This document shows positions 43,002 through 51,576 of a DNA stretch of 64,000 nt, piece after piece. Source of the DNA: Streptomyces naganishii JCM 4654 (GTDB lineage Bacteria; Actinomycetota; Actinomycetes; Streptomycetales; Streptomycetaceae); NCBI RefSeq assembly GCF_014650575.1, contig NZ_BMVF01000004.1:186001-250000 (forward strand), read 5' to 3'. The notes under the pieces were generated by a model. That model did not search any database, was not told where the DNA came from, and saw nothing but the letters and a program-made list of their open reading frames with translations. Both the position numbers and the translations under genes were made by a program. Each line of letters begins with the position of its first letter. Position 1 is the stretch's first letter.

Positions 43002-43718
43002 TCAGGGGGTCGGGCGGGAACGCAGCAGGTTCGTGACCTGGGTGTGGACCACGTGCCAGGCCTCGGCCGGCAGTTGGGCGAAGGCCGTGGCTCGCAGGGT
43101 GGCCAGGGTCTGCTCGGGGCCGTTGGTGTACGCGGTGTCGGCGCTGAGGGTCTCGTAGCCGTCGCGGACCGCGACGCGCAGACGGTCGTCGTCGTGGACA
43201 GCCGAGGTGACGACCAGCGGCGGTGGACCGCCCGCCACCGCGTCCAGTTTCCGGTACGCGCAGGCGATGGGCTCGCGCCAGCTCAGGCTCAGCAGGACGG
43301 GGCGTTTGGCCACCACCTCGGCCAGGTCGGTCTCGCGGACGCCCTCGGGTTCCAGCACGGTCGCCCGGGCGTCCAGGACGAGCGCCGGGGGCAGCAGACA
43401 GCGCAGCGCGCTGCCCACCAGGTTGCCGCCGACCGTCGCCGTCCGCCGCACGGCGCCGGTGCCCACCGTGCCTGCCGCCAGGCGCAGCACGTCCGGGACC
43501 CGGTCGTCCATCCGCCGCAGGACCACGGCGCCGCCCACCGTCCGCCGCCCCACCGCATTGGCCTCCGGTACGTCCCGCAGGGACATGGCCAGTTCCGGGA
43601 AGCCGTCCCGCTGCCAGGTGGCCCACACGAGGGTCGCGCCGCCGACCGGCACCGCCCCCTCGGCCAGACACTCGCGCGCTTCGGACACCGATGTGGGCAG
43701 ACGCAACAGCACGGCCAC
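43002..43718 (-). CDS. FAD-binding subunit (XDH/CO dehydrogenase medium subunit-like), orphan
   Basis: A 238-residue protein like the medium (M) subunit of molybdenum hydroxylases: VPVGGATLVWATWQR for the FAD pyrophosphate site, TGAVRRTATVGGNLVGSALR as the conserved FAD-binding loop, and a C-terminal CO-dehydrogenase-flavoprotein-like domain. Its partners, the large molybdopterin and small [2Fe-2S] subunits, are not encoded in this window, so it is an orphan or acts with a distant complex. The GTG start at 43718 has GAAGGCAGG upstream. It ends 6 bp from the convergent HIT gene. The region 43719-43867 holds no gene I can support. Confidence 0.8.
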   Translation of the reverse strand: MAVLLRLPTSVSEARECLAEGAVPVGGATLVWATWQRDGFPELAMSLRDVPEANAVGRRTVGGAVVLRRMDDRVPDVLRLAAGTVGTGAVRRTATVGGNLVGSALRCLLPPALVLDARATVLEPEGVRETDLAEVVAKRPVLLSLSWREPIACAYRKLDAVAGGPPPLVVTSAVHDDDRLRVAVRDGYETLSADTAYTNGPEQTLATLRATAFAQLPAEAWHVVHTQVTNLLRSRPTP

Positions 43719-43932
43719 CGACCTGCCTTCCCTCAGGGACCGGGTGGAGCGGCGGACGATGGTCTCGGGCCACCGGCCGCCGGTGAGGCAGTCTTCTCGT
43801 CCGGCCGGGGGCGCGTACAGGGCTCACACGAGCACCGCCCGCGCCTCGGTCGACGGCCCTGCGCGGGCTACGACCGGCTCAGGGCGCGCAGCAGCACCCG
43901 CGCGGCGGCCTCCTCGTCCAGCCCGACCAGGT

Positions 43933-45285
43933 TCACGGCACTCCGCAACGGCAGCGGCGCCGGCGTGCCGAGTCACCGACCACCACCGGCAGCACGGGTG
44001 CCCGCGAAGTCCCCCCGGCGTCACGGGACGCGGCGGACGTCCATGCCTCCCACCGCGCGCGTCCCGCCGTGGAGCCGACGTAGGAGGGGGACAGCAGCAC
44101 GACGGTGCGGTGGTACCCGCCGTCACCCGCCCCGTCGGACACCTCCCCGGCCACCTCGTCCGCCGTCTCGCCGGCCTCCGCCTCCCCCGGCTGCCGCAGC
44201 AGCACCTGGTACCCCTCCGAGGTGAGCAGGACGAGCGCCCACTGCGCCCATGACTCGTCCTGCGGCGCGTGGTCGACGTACACCACCGGCCGTGGCACGC
44301 GGGGCCGGCGGCGCGTGAAGGCGTCCCGGTAGCGCAGCCGGATCTCCTCCTCGATCGGCGGCAGCGCCGTGACCTCCCCCTCGGTGATCAGCGCGGTGAG
44401 GCGTTCGAAGGCGCTCAGCAGGGAGGCGGGCGTCCCGGCCTGGTCGCCGAAGACCGCGAGGGTCTCCTCGTAGGCGTAGTACGGCCGGTAGGGGATCTCC
44501 ACGGAGGCCCAGTAGGCGTCCGCGCAGGACGCCGGGACGTCCGGCAGGCCGTCGAACCTCATCCGTGCCAGCGCGCGCCCCGCGTCCGCCCGCTCCCTCT
44601 CGCCCTCGTCGATGCGCATGGGGACGGGCAGGATACGGATGCCGCGGTCGCCGTAGCGCTCCCTGATCTCGCGGGCGACGGCCGCGGCGCCGTCGATGCT
44701 CTGGTCGCTGAAGGTGAAGCAGTCCACCAGCACGTCGGGCAGGTGGGCGGTGCAGATGTCGGCGGTGTCGCTGAGGCCGGTGCGGCTGTCGAGGAGAACG
44801 TAGTCGTAGTGCCGTCTCATGTCGGCGCGCATGGCGTCCAGGAACTGGCCGCCGCCCAGGCGCTCGTAGAAGTTGTCCCAGTCGAAGGCGGTGACCTGGG
44901 CGGAATAGCTGCTGCTGCGCCGGCCGGCCGAGACGAGGTCGAGACTGCCGCCGTCCGGGAAGTCCCACTCGACGGAGACGGCGTGGGGCCGGATCCGCGC
45001 GTAGGGCAGGTGCCAGGGGCCCGTGTGGGGCCGTCCGTCGGTGACCGCCCAGACGTAGTCGCCCATCATGTCGATGACACCGGTGGTGGCGTCGAGCACG
45101 GCCCGGTCGAAGAAGGGGTGGAAGAAGCGGTGCAGTCCGGGGGCCTCGAGGTCCCAGTCCATGGCCAGGACCCGCTTGCCGTTGGCGGCGAGGATCCAGC
45201 AGACGTTGGCCAGGGCCATCGTGCGGCCCGTACCGCCCTTGTACGAGTAGAACGTGACGATGCGTCCGTCACGGCCTTCGGTCAT
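43933..45285 (-). CDS. KGGVGR-type ParA-like AAA ATPase with TIR-like domain, C-terminus frameshifted
   Basis: 450 residues as encoded. The N-terminus FYSYKGGTGRTMALANVCW (P-loop Lys16-Thr22) has Arg21 in place of the Walker A Lys, as in the KGGVGR-motif ATPases; LLDSRTGLSDTADIC is the second conserved block. From about residue 330 a TIR-like domain begins (PVVYVDHAPQDESWAQWALVLLTSEGYQVLL). At about 43965-43975 the frame changes: a one-base correction continues as GTPAPLPLRSAVNLVGLDEEAAARVLLRALSRS and ends at 43868, matching its paralogue FxsT, whereas the actual frame ends ARRRRCRCGVP at 43933. The ATG at 45285 follows GGGGAG. It is divergent from the TIR/fxsC/fxsT genes. Confidence 0.8.
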   Translation of the reverse strand: MTEGRDGRIVTFYSYKGGTGRTMALANVCWILAANGKRVLAMDWDLEAPGLHRFFHPFFDRAVLDATTGVIDMMGDYVWAVTDGRPHTGPWHLPYARIRPHAVSVEWDFPDGGSLDLVSAGRRSSSYSAQVTAFDWDNFYERLGGGQFLDAMRADMRRHYDYVLLDSRTGLSDTADICTAHLPDVLVDCFTFSDQSIDGAAAVAREIRERYGDRGIRILPVPMRIDEGERERADAGRALARMRFDGLPDVPASCADAYWASVEIPYRPYYAYEETLAVFGDQAGTPASLLSAFERLTALITEGEVTALPPIEEEIRLRYRDAFTRRRPRVPRPVVYVDHAPQDESWAQWALVLLTSEGYQVLLRQPGEAEAGETADEVAGEVSDGAGDGGYHRTVVLLSPSYVGSTAGRARWEAWTSAASRDAGGTSRAPVLPVVVGDSARRRRCRCGVP

Positions 45286-45452
45286 CGCCGCTCCCCACCA
45301 CGCCTTGCCGTCACTCGTGTCGCCGCGCGAGAGCCGCGGGCCCCCAAGGGCGTCCAGGGTAGCCGCCGGGGCGGGTGATTGCCCCGTTCCAGGGGCAGTT
45401 GATCCCTGTGGGGACTATCCTCACGGCGGATCACGGACCTTGGGGGCGCATC

Positions 45453-46196
45453 GTGAAGATTTTCCTGAGCTGGTCCGGGCCCGCGTCCCAGAAGTGCGCC
45501 GAGTTGCTCGCCTCGTGGCTGCCCTACTTCAGCGACGAGATCGAGCCGTTCGTGTCCTCGGAGAGCATCAGGAAGGGCGCGCGCGGCCTGACCGAACTCA
45601 AGGAGCAGCTCGACCAGAGCTCTTTCGGGATCGCCTGCATCACGCGGGCGAACATCGACGCGCCGTGGATCACCTTCGAGTCGGGCGCGCTGTCGAAGGA
45701 GGTGGACGAACACCGCGGCCTGGTCGTGCCGTTCCTGCTGGAGGGGACCCACAAGGACCTGGAGCTGGCGAACAGTCCGCTGCGCCAGTTCTCGTCGACA
45801 CAGGCCGACGACCCGGCGGACGTGCTGAAGATGGTCAAGGCCATCAGCGCGGTCCTGCGCGAGTCCGCCAACCGCCCGCCCGACGACATCCGGGTGAAGA
45901 ACCTGTTCGACATGGTGTGGCCCATGCTCCGCGACGGGCTGGCCGCCATCGACCTCACCGCGGACCGCGCCGAACAGGACCCGCCGCGGCGGTCGCCGGA
46001 GGAGATGCTGGAGGAGCTCACCCTGCTGGTGCACGAGCAGATCAGCCGGATCACCGACCTGGAGCGGGCGGTGACCTCGCTGCGCGGCGACCACACCGAA
46101 CAGCCGAGGAAGCGCCCCCGCTTCACCAATGTGTACGACGACTCGATGCGTCTGAACCCGCTCCCCGGCGAGGGGAGCGCGAGCGACCCGGGGTGA
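45453..46196 (+). CDS. Stand-alone TIR domain protein
   Basis: A 247-residue protein. Residues 1-125 form a TIR domain: KIFLSWSGPASQKCAELLASWL, then SSESIRKGARG, FGIACITRANIDAPWITFESGALSK and GLVVPFLLEG. The conserved Glu76 in ITFESGAL matches the NAD-cleaving glutamate of bacterial TIR enzymes, so NADase or cyclic ADP-ribose-type activity is plausible. Residues 175-215 are a predicted coiled coil (LEELTLLVHEQISRITDLERAVTSLR). I chose the GTG at 45453, preceded by GGGGGCGC, because the TIR fold starts immediately; the open frame begins further upstream. It lies 133 bp before fxsC. Confidence 0.88.
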   Translation: MKIFLSWSGPASQKCAELLASWLPYFSDEIEPFVSSESIRKGARGLTELKEQLDQSSFGIACITRANIDAPWITFESGALSKEVDEHRGLVVPFLLEGTHKDLELANSPLRQFSSTQADDPADVLKMVKAISAVLRESANRPPDDIRVKNLFDMVWPMLRDGLAAIDLTADRAEQDPPRRSPEEMLEELTLLVHEQISRITDLERAVTSLRGDHTEQPRKRPRFTNVYDDSMRLNPLPGEGSASDPG

Positions 46197-46329
46197 GCCC
46201 GGCGCACGTGACGGCTTCAAGGAGCTGACGATCACGGCCCATCCGGAGGATGATGAGCGCGTCGACATGCCGGCGCCGGCCGCGTTCGCGCGGAGGCGGT
46301 GACGGCGGGGGCCGTGGGGAGGACTGCGC

Positions 46330-47631
46330 GTGAGCCGGGATGCGGACGTGACGGACGCGCGCGGACGGCCGTACTTCTTCCTGAGCTACGCCCACACACC
46401 GTCGTACAGCCCCGGCATGGACCCCGACTTGTGGGTGCACCGGCTGTTCCAGGACCTCAGCGACCACGTCATGGCGATGACGGACCATCCGGCGGGCCAC
46501 CCGGTGGGTTTCATGGCCCGTCAGATGCGCCTGGGCGAGAGCTGGAGCGAACGCCTCGCGGTGGCGCTCGCCAACTGCCGTGTCTTCGTGCCGCTCTACT
46601 CGCCGCGCTACTTCCGCAGCGACATGTGCGGCAAGGAGTGGTACGCCTTCTCCCGGCGCGTCACCCGGCCGCTGATGCGTCAGGCCACCGCCGCGGCGAT
46701 CGTGCCGGCCCTCTGGGTGCCGGTGCGCCACGAGGACCTTCCCCCCGCCGCGCGGGACGTGTACGCCGACCACCGCGCCTTCGGCGAGGACTACGCCACC
46801 GAGGGCCTGTACGGCCTGATGAAGCTGAGATATCTGCGCGACGAGTACGAGCGGGCCGTCTACCAGCTGGCCAAGGCCATCGTGACCACGGCGGAGCGGC
46901 GCCCCTCCCCCGCCGGCCGCCCGCTGGACATCGACGAGGTGCCCAGCGCCTTCGAACCGCGGACCGGCTCACGCCGGCTGCGCATCGTCGTCGCCGCCCT
47001 GAGCACCCGGCACCGGCTGCCGCCCGGCCGCTCGGCGGACTGCTACGGGCCGTCGTCCGTGGACTGGAACCCGTACCGGGCCGGCGTCTGGGGCGGTGAC
47101 CACCGGCCGCTCGCCGAGGTCGCCGCCGAGGAGGTGCGGCGGCTCGACTACCTGCCGACGATCGAGCCGCTCGGCGAGGCCGCCGCCGAGCCGCTGACCG
47201 GCGAACAGCCGGACGGCCCCGCGGTGGTGCTGCTCGACCGCTGGGCCCTGGCCGACGCGGAACAGCGGCAGCTGCTGGCCCGCATGGACCTCGCCGCCCG
47301 GCCCTGGGTCAGTGTGATCGTGCCGTGGGACCGCTCCGACCCGGACGACCCGGCCTCGGGCGACGAGCTTCAGCAGACACTGGAGAAGACCCTCGCCCGC
47401 ACCCTTCAGCGCGGCCGCAGCGTGTCCCGCGTGGCCACCAGCGGGGTGCCCTCGCCGGACGCGTTCGCGGACGTGCTGCCGACGCTGATCCAGTGGGCGG
47501 CGGCGCAGTTCGTGCGGTACGCGCCCGTGCATCCGCCGGAGGGCCCGGCCGTGGCCCGGCCGAGGCTGCGCGGGCCCCTGCCGGGCATGCCGGGGCCAGT
47601 GGAGGAGGCGGCCGATGACCGCCGGCCGTGA
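46330..47631 (+). CDS. fxsC: TIR-like protein FxsC
   Basis: A 433-residue protein that matches FxsC of FxSxx-COOH systems across its length: RPYFFLSYAHTPS, DLWVHRLFQDLSDHVMAMT, GESWSERLAVALANCRVFVPLYSPRYFRSDMCGKEWYAF (Glu103 in the TIR catalytic position), VPALWVPV and LMKLRYLRDEYERAVYQLAKAIV, then a second alpha/beta domain from about 215 to 400. In known loci FxsC accompanies a short FxsA peptide and the radical-SAM protein FxsB. Neither is visible here. The GTG at 46330 follows GGGGAGGA. It overlaps fxsT by 17 bp, so the two are coupled. Confidence 0.88.
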   Translation: MSRDADVTDARGRPYFFLSYAHTPSYSPGMDPDLWVHRLFQDLSDHVMAMTDHPAGHPVGFMARQMRLGESWSERLAVALANCRVFVPLYSPRYFRSDMCGKEWYAFSRRVTRPLMRQATAAAIVPALWVPVRHEDLPPAARDVYADHRAFGEDYATEGLYGLMKLRYLRDEYERAVYQLAKAIVTTAERRPSPAGRPLDIDEVPSAFEPRTGSRRLRIVVAALSTRHRLPPGRSADCYGPSSVDWNPYRAGVWGGDHRPLAEVAAEEVRRLDYLPTIEPLGEAAAEPLTGEQPDGPAVVLLDRWALADAEQRQLLARMDLAARPWVSVIVPWDRSDPDDPASGDELQQTLEKTLARTLQRGRSVSRVATSGVPSPDAFADVLPTLIQWAAAQFVRYAPVHPPEGPAVARPRLRGPLPGMPGPVEEAADDRRP

Positions 47632-50600
47632 CGGGCAGATCATCACCTTCTACTCCCAGAAGGGCGGCACCGGGCGGACCATGGCGGTGGCGAACATCGC
47701 CTGGATCCTGGCCTCCAACGGCTACCGCGTCCTGGCCTCGGACTGGGACTTCGAGGCGCCCGGACTGCACCGCTACTTCCACCCCTTTCTCGGCGCGGCG
47801 ACCTCCGGCGCCACCACCGGCGTGCTGAACCTGTTCGCCGACTACGTGGCGGACTGGCGCACCAGCACCGACTCACCGGCCGACCTGCGACAGCGGCACG
47901 CCCGGGTGCGCCGGCACGCCGTCTCGGTCGAGTGGACCTTCCCCGGCGGCGGCACCCTGGACTACATGCCGGCCGGGCGGCAGGACCAGGAGTACGCGAC
48001 CCATCTGATGGACTTCAGCTGGCGGGAGTTCACCACCGACCTGATGGACGGGGCCCGCTTCCTGGACGCGCTGCGCCACGACATGAAGAACCGCTACGAC
48101 TACACCCTCATCGACAGCCGCTGCGGGGTGAGCCATCTGGTCGGGCTGTGCACCATCGACCTGCCGGACGTGCTGGTCAACTGCTTCACCCTGAGCTCGC
48201 AGAGCATCGAGGGCGCCGCGGCGGTGGCCCGCTCCATCGCGCAGGACGTCCAGCCGCGCACCCTGCGCATGCTGCCGGTGGCGATGCGGGTCGCCGCCGG
48301 CCAGGACGCCCGGCTCGCCGCCGCGCGGGAACTCGTGCGCGCCTCCTTCCCGGACCTGCCCGACGGCTACTGGGCGGGCATGGAGGTGCCCCACCAGCCC
48401 GCGTACGCCTACGAGGAGACGCTGGCCACGTTCGGCGACCGGCCGGAGCGGCCCGGCAGTCTGCTGGCCGCGTTCGAGCGGCTGGCGGACCGGATCACCG
48501 AAGGGCGCGTACGGCGTTTCCCGTCCCTGGACGAGGACTTGCGCCGGCGGCATCTCGCCTCCTACGCCCGGCCGATGTCGCCCGCCGCGATCCCGCTGCG
48601 GCTGTGGTACGCGCCCCAGGACCGGATGTGGGCCGAGTGGACCACCTCGCTGCTCACCCGCTCCGGCTTCGAGGTGCTGGCGCCCGGCGCCGGGGCGGAG
48701 CCGGCCGCGGCGGGCCGTGTCCCGCGCACGGTGGCCCTGCTGTCCTCGTCCTTCCTGCGCTCGCCGCAGTCGCGCACGCTGTGGGAGAGCGTCGGTGAGA
48801 CCGCGCCCGGCGCGCCGCGCGCGCTGATCGTCCTGAGAGTCGAACCGGTCAATCCCACCGCGCGGTTCAGCGAGCACGACCCGGTCGACCTGACGGGGCT
48901 CGACGAGCCGCGGAGCGCCACGGCCGTCCTGCGTGCCGTCGGACTGACCGGCGAGGCGACCACGCGGGCGCTGGAGGCGGCGCGGCCCCGGTTCCCGGGA
49001 CGGACGCCGGCCGTCTGGGACGCCCCTCCGCGCAACCCGTTCTTCGTGGGCCGCGACCGGCTGCTCGACCAGGTGCACGCCACCCTCGACGTCAGCCGCC
49101 ACCGCGCCGCGGTCCTGCCCGCCGGCGGCCAGGGCGCCGTGGGCCGCACCCAGCTCGCGGTGGAGTACGCCCACCGCTTCCAGGCCGCCTACGACCTGGT
49201 GTGGTGGGTCCGCGCCGAGAGCCGGGAGTCGGTGCTGCTGTCACTGGCGCGGCTGGCGCGGCGGCTCGGGCTGCGCGACTCCGGCGGCGTGCCGGACGCG
49301 GCGCGCCGCGCCCTCGACGCCCTCGAACCGCCGGACGACGGCGAGGGGTTCGGCCGCTGGCTGCTGGTCTACGACAACGCGGGCCGCCCCGGCGAACTGA
49401 CCGGGCTGCTGCCCTCCGGCAGGCGCGGGCATCTGCTGGTGTCGTCACGGGACCGGGCCTGGCGCGCGGTGATGGACGCCGTGGAGGTCGACGCCTTCCC
49501 ACGTGAGCAGAGCATCGAGCTGCTGCGCAGACGGGTGCCGGCCCTGGCCGTCGGCGACGCCGACCGGATCGCGGCGGCGGCCCGCGACAACCCGCTGGCG
49601 GTCGCGCAGGCCGCCTGTTGGCTCACGCAGAATGCCTCGCCGGACCAGTTCTTACGGCAACTCAGCGAGCAGGCACAGGACTTGACGGATCAGGACGACC
49701 CGGTCGGCGCCTGCACCGCGACGGCGCTGGCCGCGCTCGGCAAACGCGCCCCGGCGGCCCTGCGGTTGCTGGCGGTGTGCAGCCATCTCGCGCCCGCGCC
49801 GGTGCCGTTGGAACTGGTGCAGTCCGACACCGCGCTGCACGTCCTGCGCCCCTTCGACGGCACGCTGCACGAGCCCATGCTGCTGGGTCCCGTGGTGCAG
49901 GAGCTGAGCCGGCTGGGTCTCGCGGAGGTCGACCAGGTGGGGCAGACGCTGCGGATCCACCGCGTGGTGCAGCGACTGGTCCTGACCCTGCTGCCCGCCG
50001 CCGTCACGGAGGCGGCCCGCCACGAGGCGCACAGGCTGCTGAGCGCGGCGGCACCGCGCCGCGACGGCTCCGGCGCGGACGGCCACGCCTTCGAGATGCT
50101 GTGGCCGCATCTCGATCACGCCGGGGCCGACGGGTGCGAGGACGCCGGGACCCGGGCCGTGCTCCTGGAGCGGCTGCGCCGCACCGCGCAGTGCGGAATG
50201 CCGGAGCAGGCCCTCGAACTGGGGCGACGCCTCGACGAACGCTGGTGCCGGACGGACGGCGCGTCCCCCTCCCACCAGGTGTTCCTGCTGCGCGGTCACC
50301 AGGCGGCGGCGCTGCGGGCGCTGGGCCGCCATGCCGAGGCCCGCGCACTCGACGCGGACACCCTGCGGCAGCAGCGGGAACTCCTGCCGCCGGGGCACGC
50401 GCACACCCTGATGACCGCCGCCGGCCTGGCGGAGGACCTGCGGGCGCTGGGCAGGTTCGACGAGGCCCTGGGACTCGCGCGGGAGGTGTCGGCCGGGCTG
50501 CGGGAGGCGTTCGGTGAGGAGCACCCGCGGACGCTGGCCGCCGCGCAGGAACTGGCCCATTGCCTGCGCCTGACGGGCGACTACGAGGCCGCCGGGGAAC

Positions 50601-51466
50601 GCAGCCTCGCGGCCTGGCAGCGGCGGCGCGACGTGCTCGGGCCGGGCCACCCCTCGACCCTGGCGTCGGCGCTCGGCCACGCCCGTGACCTGCGCGAGGC
50701 GGGCGACTACGCCGGCTCGGTGCCGGTACTGCGCTCCGCCCTCGACGAACTGCGCACCCAGGGCGCGCCCGCCGCGCTGCACGCGGCCGTCAGCCTGTCG
50801 GTCTCCTTGCGCCGGCTGGGCGAGCGGGAGGACGCCGGCGCGCTGGCCTCGGCCGCCGAGGGGGACTACGGCGGCGCGGTGCCCGAGGACGACCCCGGCC
50901 GCCTGGCCGGAGCCGTCAACCTCGCCATGCTGAGGGCCGTCGAGGGCGCATCGCAGGACGCGAGCACCGCCCTGACGGCTCTGCGGGAGCGCTTCGGACG
51001 GGAGCGCGGCGCCGACCACCCGGACACGGCCGTCTGCGACCACGACATCGCGGTCTGCCTGCGCATGGCGAACGAGCGGGAGGCGGCGCTGGAGGCGTCC
51101 GTCCGCGCGGTACACGCGCTGGGCAAGCGCCTGGGCGACGCGCACCCGTACACGCTGTGCGGCACCGTCACCCTGGCCAACGTCCTGAGCGACCTCGAGC
51201 GCTTCGAGGAGGCCGAGCGGACGGCCCGGGCCTGCGCCTCCGCGCTGCGCGGCCGCCTGGGCGCGGCCCACCCCGACACCGCGATCGCGGAGCTCGGCCT
51301 GGCCGTCACGCTGCGCGCACTGGGGCGTACGGCGGAGGCCGCACGGCTGCGGGAGAGCGCGGCGGCGGTGCTCGGCCGGCGCCTGGGCGGCGGCCACGTC
51401 TGGACGACGGCGGCCAGGGACTGGCGGCGCGTGGACCGGGATCTCGAACCGCTGCTGCCCGTGTGA
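47615..51466 (+). CDS. fxsT: FxsT: ParA-like/TIR-like/NB-ARC/TPR protein of the FxSxx-COOH type
   Basis: A 1283-residue STAND protein. Domains: KGGVGR-type ATPase (1-320; KGGTGRT at 16-22, LIDSRCG at about 165-171), TIR-like segment (about 327-430; LRLWYAPQDRMWAEWTTSLLTRSG), NB-ARC NTPase from about 475 (NPFFVGRDRLLDQVH), and a tetratricopeptide C-terminus (about 890-1275, repeated ALRALGRHAEA, LRALGRFDEAL, LRLTGDYEAA). Its NB-ARC P-loop reads GGQGAVGRT with Arg511 instead of the Walker A Lys, so ATP hydrolysis may be weak or absent. The N-terminal half is a paralogue of the divergent 43933-45285 protein. The ATG at 47615 follows GGAGGAGG and overlaps fxsC. Confidence 0.88.
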   Translation: MTAGRDGQIITFYSQKGGTGRTMAVANIAWILASNGYRVLASDWDFEAPGLHRYFHPFLGAATSGATTGVLNLFADYVADWRTSTDSPADLRQRHARVRRHAVSVEWTFPGGGTLDYMPAGRQDQEYATHLMDFSWREFTTDLMDGARFLDALRHDMKNRYDYTLIDSRCGVSHLVGLCTIDLPDVLVNCFTLSSQSIEGAAAVARSIAQDVQPRTLRMLPVAMRVAAGQDARLAAARELVRASFPDLPDGYWAGMEVPHQPAYAYEETLATFGDRPERPGSLLAAFERLADRITEGRVRRFPSLDEDLRRRHLASYARPMSPAAIPLRLWYAPQDRMWAEWTTSLLTRSGFEVLAPGAGAEPAAAGRVPRTVALLSSSFLRSPQSRTLWESVGETAPGAPRALIVLRVEPVNPTARFSEHDPVDLTGLDEPRSATAVLRAVGLTGEATTRALEAARPRFPGRTPAVWDAPPRNPFFVGRDRLLDQVHATLDVSRHRAAVLPAGGQGAVGRTQLAVEYAHRFQAAYDLVWWVRAESRESVLLSLARLARRLGLRDSGGVPDAARRALDALEPPDDGEGFGRWLLVYDNAGRPGELTGLLPSGRRGHLLVSSRDRAWRAVMDAVEVDAFPREQSIELLRRRVPALAVGDADRIAAAARDNPLAVAQAACWLTQNASPDQFLRQLSEQAQDLTDQDDPVGACTATALAALGKRAPAALRLLAVCSHLAPAPVPLELVQSDTALHVLRPFDGTLHEPMLLGPVVQELSRLGLAEVDQVGQTLRIHRVVQRLVLTLLPAAVTEAARHEAHRLLSAAAPRRDGSGADGHAFEMLWPHLDHAGADGCEDAGTRAVLLERLRRTAQCGMPEQALELGRRLDERWCRTDGASPSHQVFLLRGHQAAALRALGRHAEARALDADTLRQQRELLPPGHAHTLMTAAGLAEDLRALGRFDEALGLAREVSAGLREAFGEEHPRTLAAAQELAHCLRLTGDYEAAGERSLAAWQRRRDVLGPGHPSTLASALGHARDLREAGDYAGSVPVLRSALDELRTQGAPAALHAAVSLSVSLRRLGEREDAGALASAAEGDYGGAVPEDDPGRLAGAVNLAMLRAVEGASQDASTALTALRERFGRERGADHPDTAVCDHDIAVCLRMANEREAALEASVRAVHALGKRLGDAHPYTLCGTVTLANVLSDLERFEEAERTARACASALRGRLGAAHPDTAIAELGLAVTLRALGRTAEAARLRESAAAVLGRRLGGGHVWTTAARDWRRVDRDLEPLLPV

Positions 51467-51576
51467 CCTCGCGGGTTGTGCGGCTCCGCCTCGCGGGTTC
51501 TGCGGCTCCGCCTCGCGAATCGCGCGACTCCGCCTTGCCGGTTCTCGGACTCCGCCTCGCGGGTCCTACGACTCCG
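51467..51576. repeat. Five tandem 22-bp repeats between fxsT and a methyltransferase gene
   Basis: Exactly five copies of a 22-bp unit (consensus CCTCGCGGGTTCTGCGGCTCCG) at 51467-51488, 51489-51510, 51511-51532, 51533-51554 and 51555-51576, with no gaps. Copies 1 and 2 differ at one base; copies 3-5 are more divergent. The array begins right after the fxsT stop and runs into the last codons of the convergent methyltransferase. Adjacent copies create CCGC-CTC-GCGG hairpins. Confidence 0.9.

Noticed and set aside
46284..46302. Possible FxsA-like peptide (short ORF ending AAFARRR) between the TIR gene and fxsC
   Set aside because: FxsA peptides end F-x-S-x-x. This one has Arg in the Ser position, is only 11 codons long and has no ribosome site.
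49652..51397. 581-codon open frame antisense to fxsT
   Set aside because: Shadow frame. The plus strand encodes clear NB-ARC and TPR domains here.
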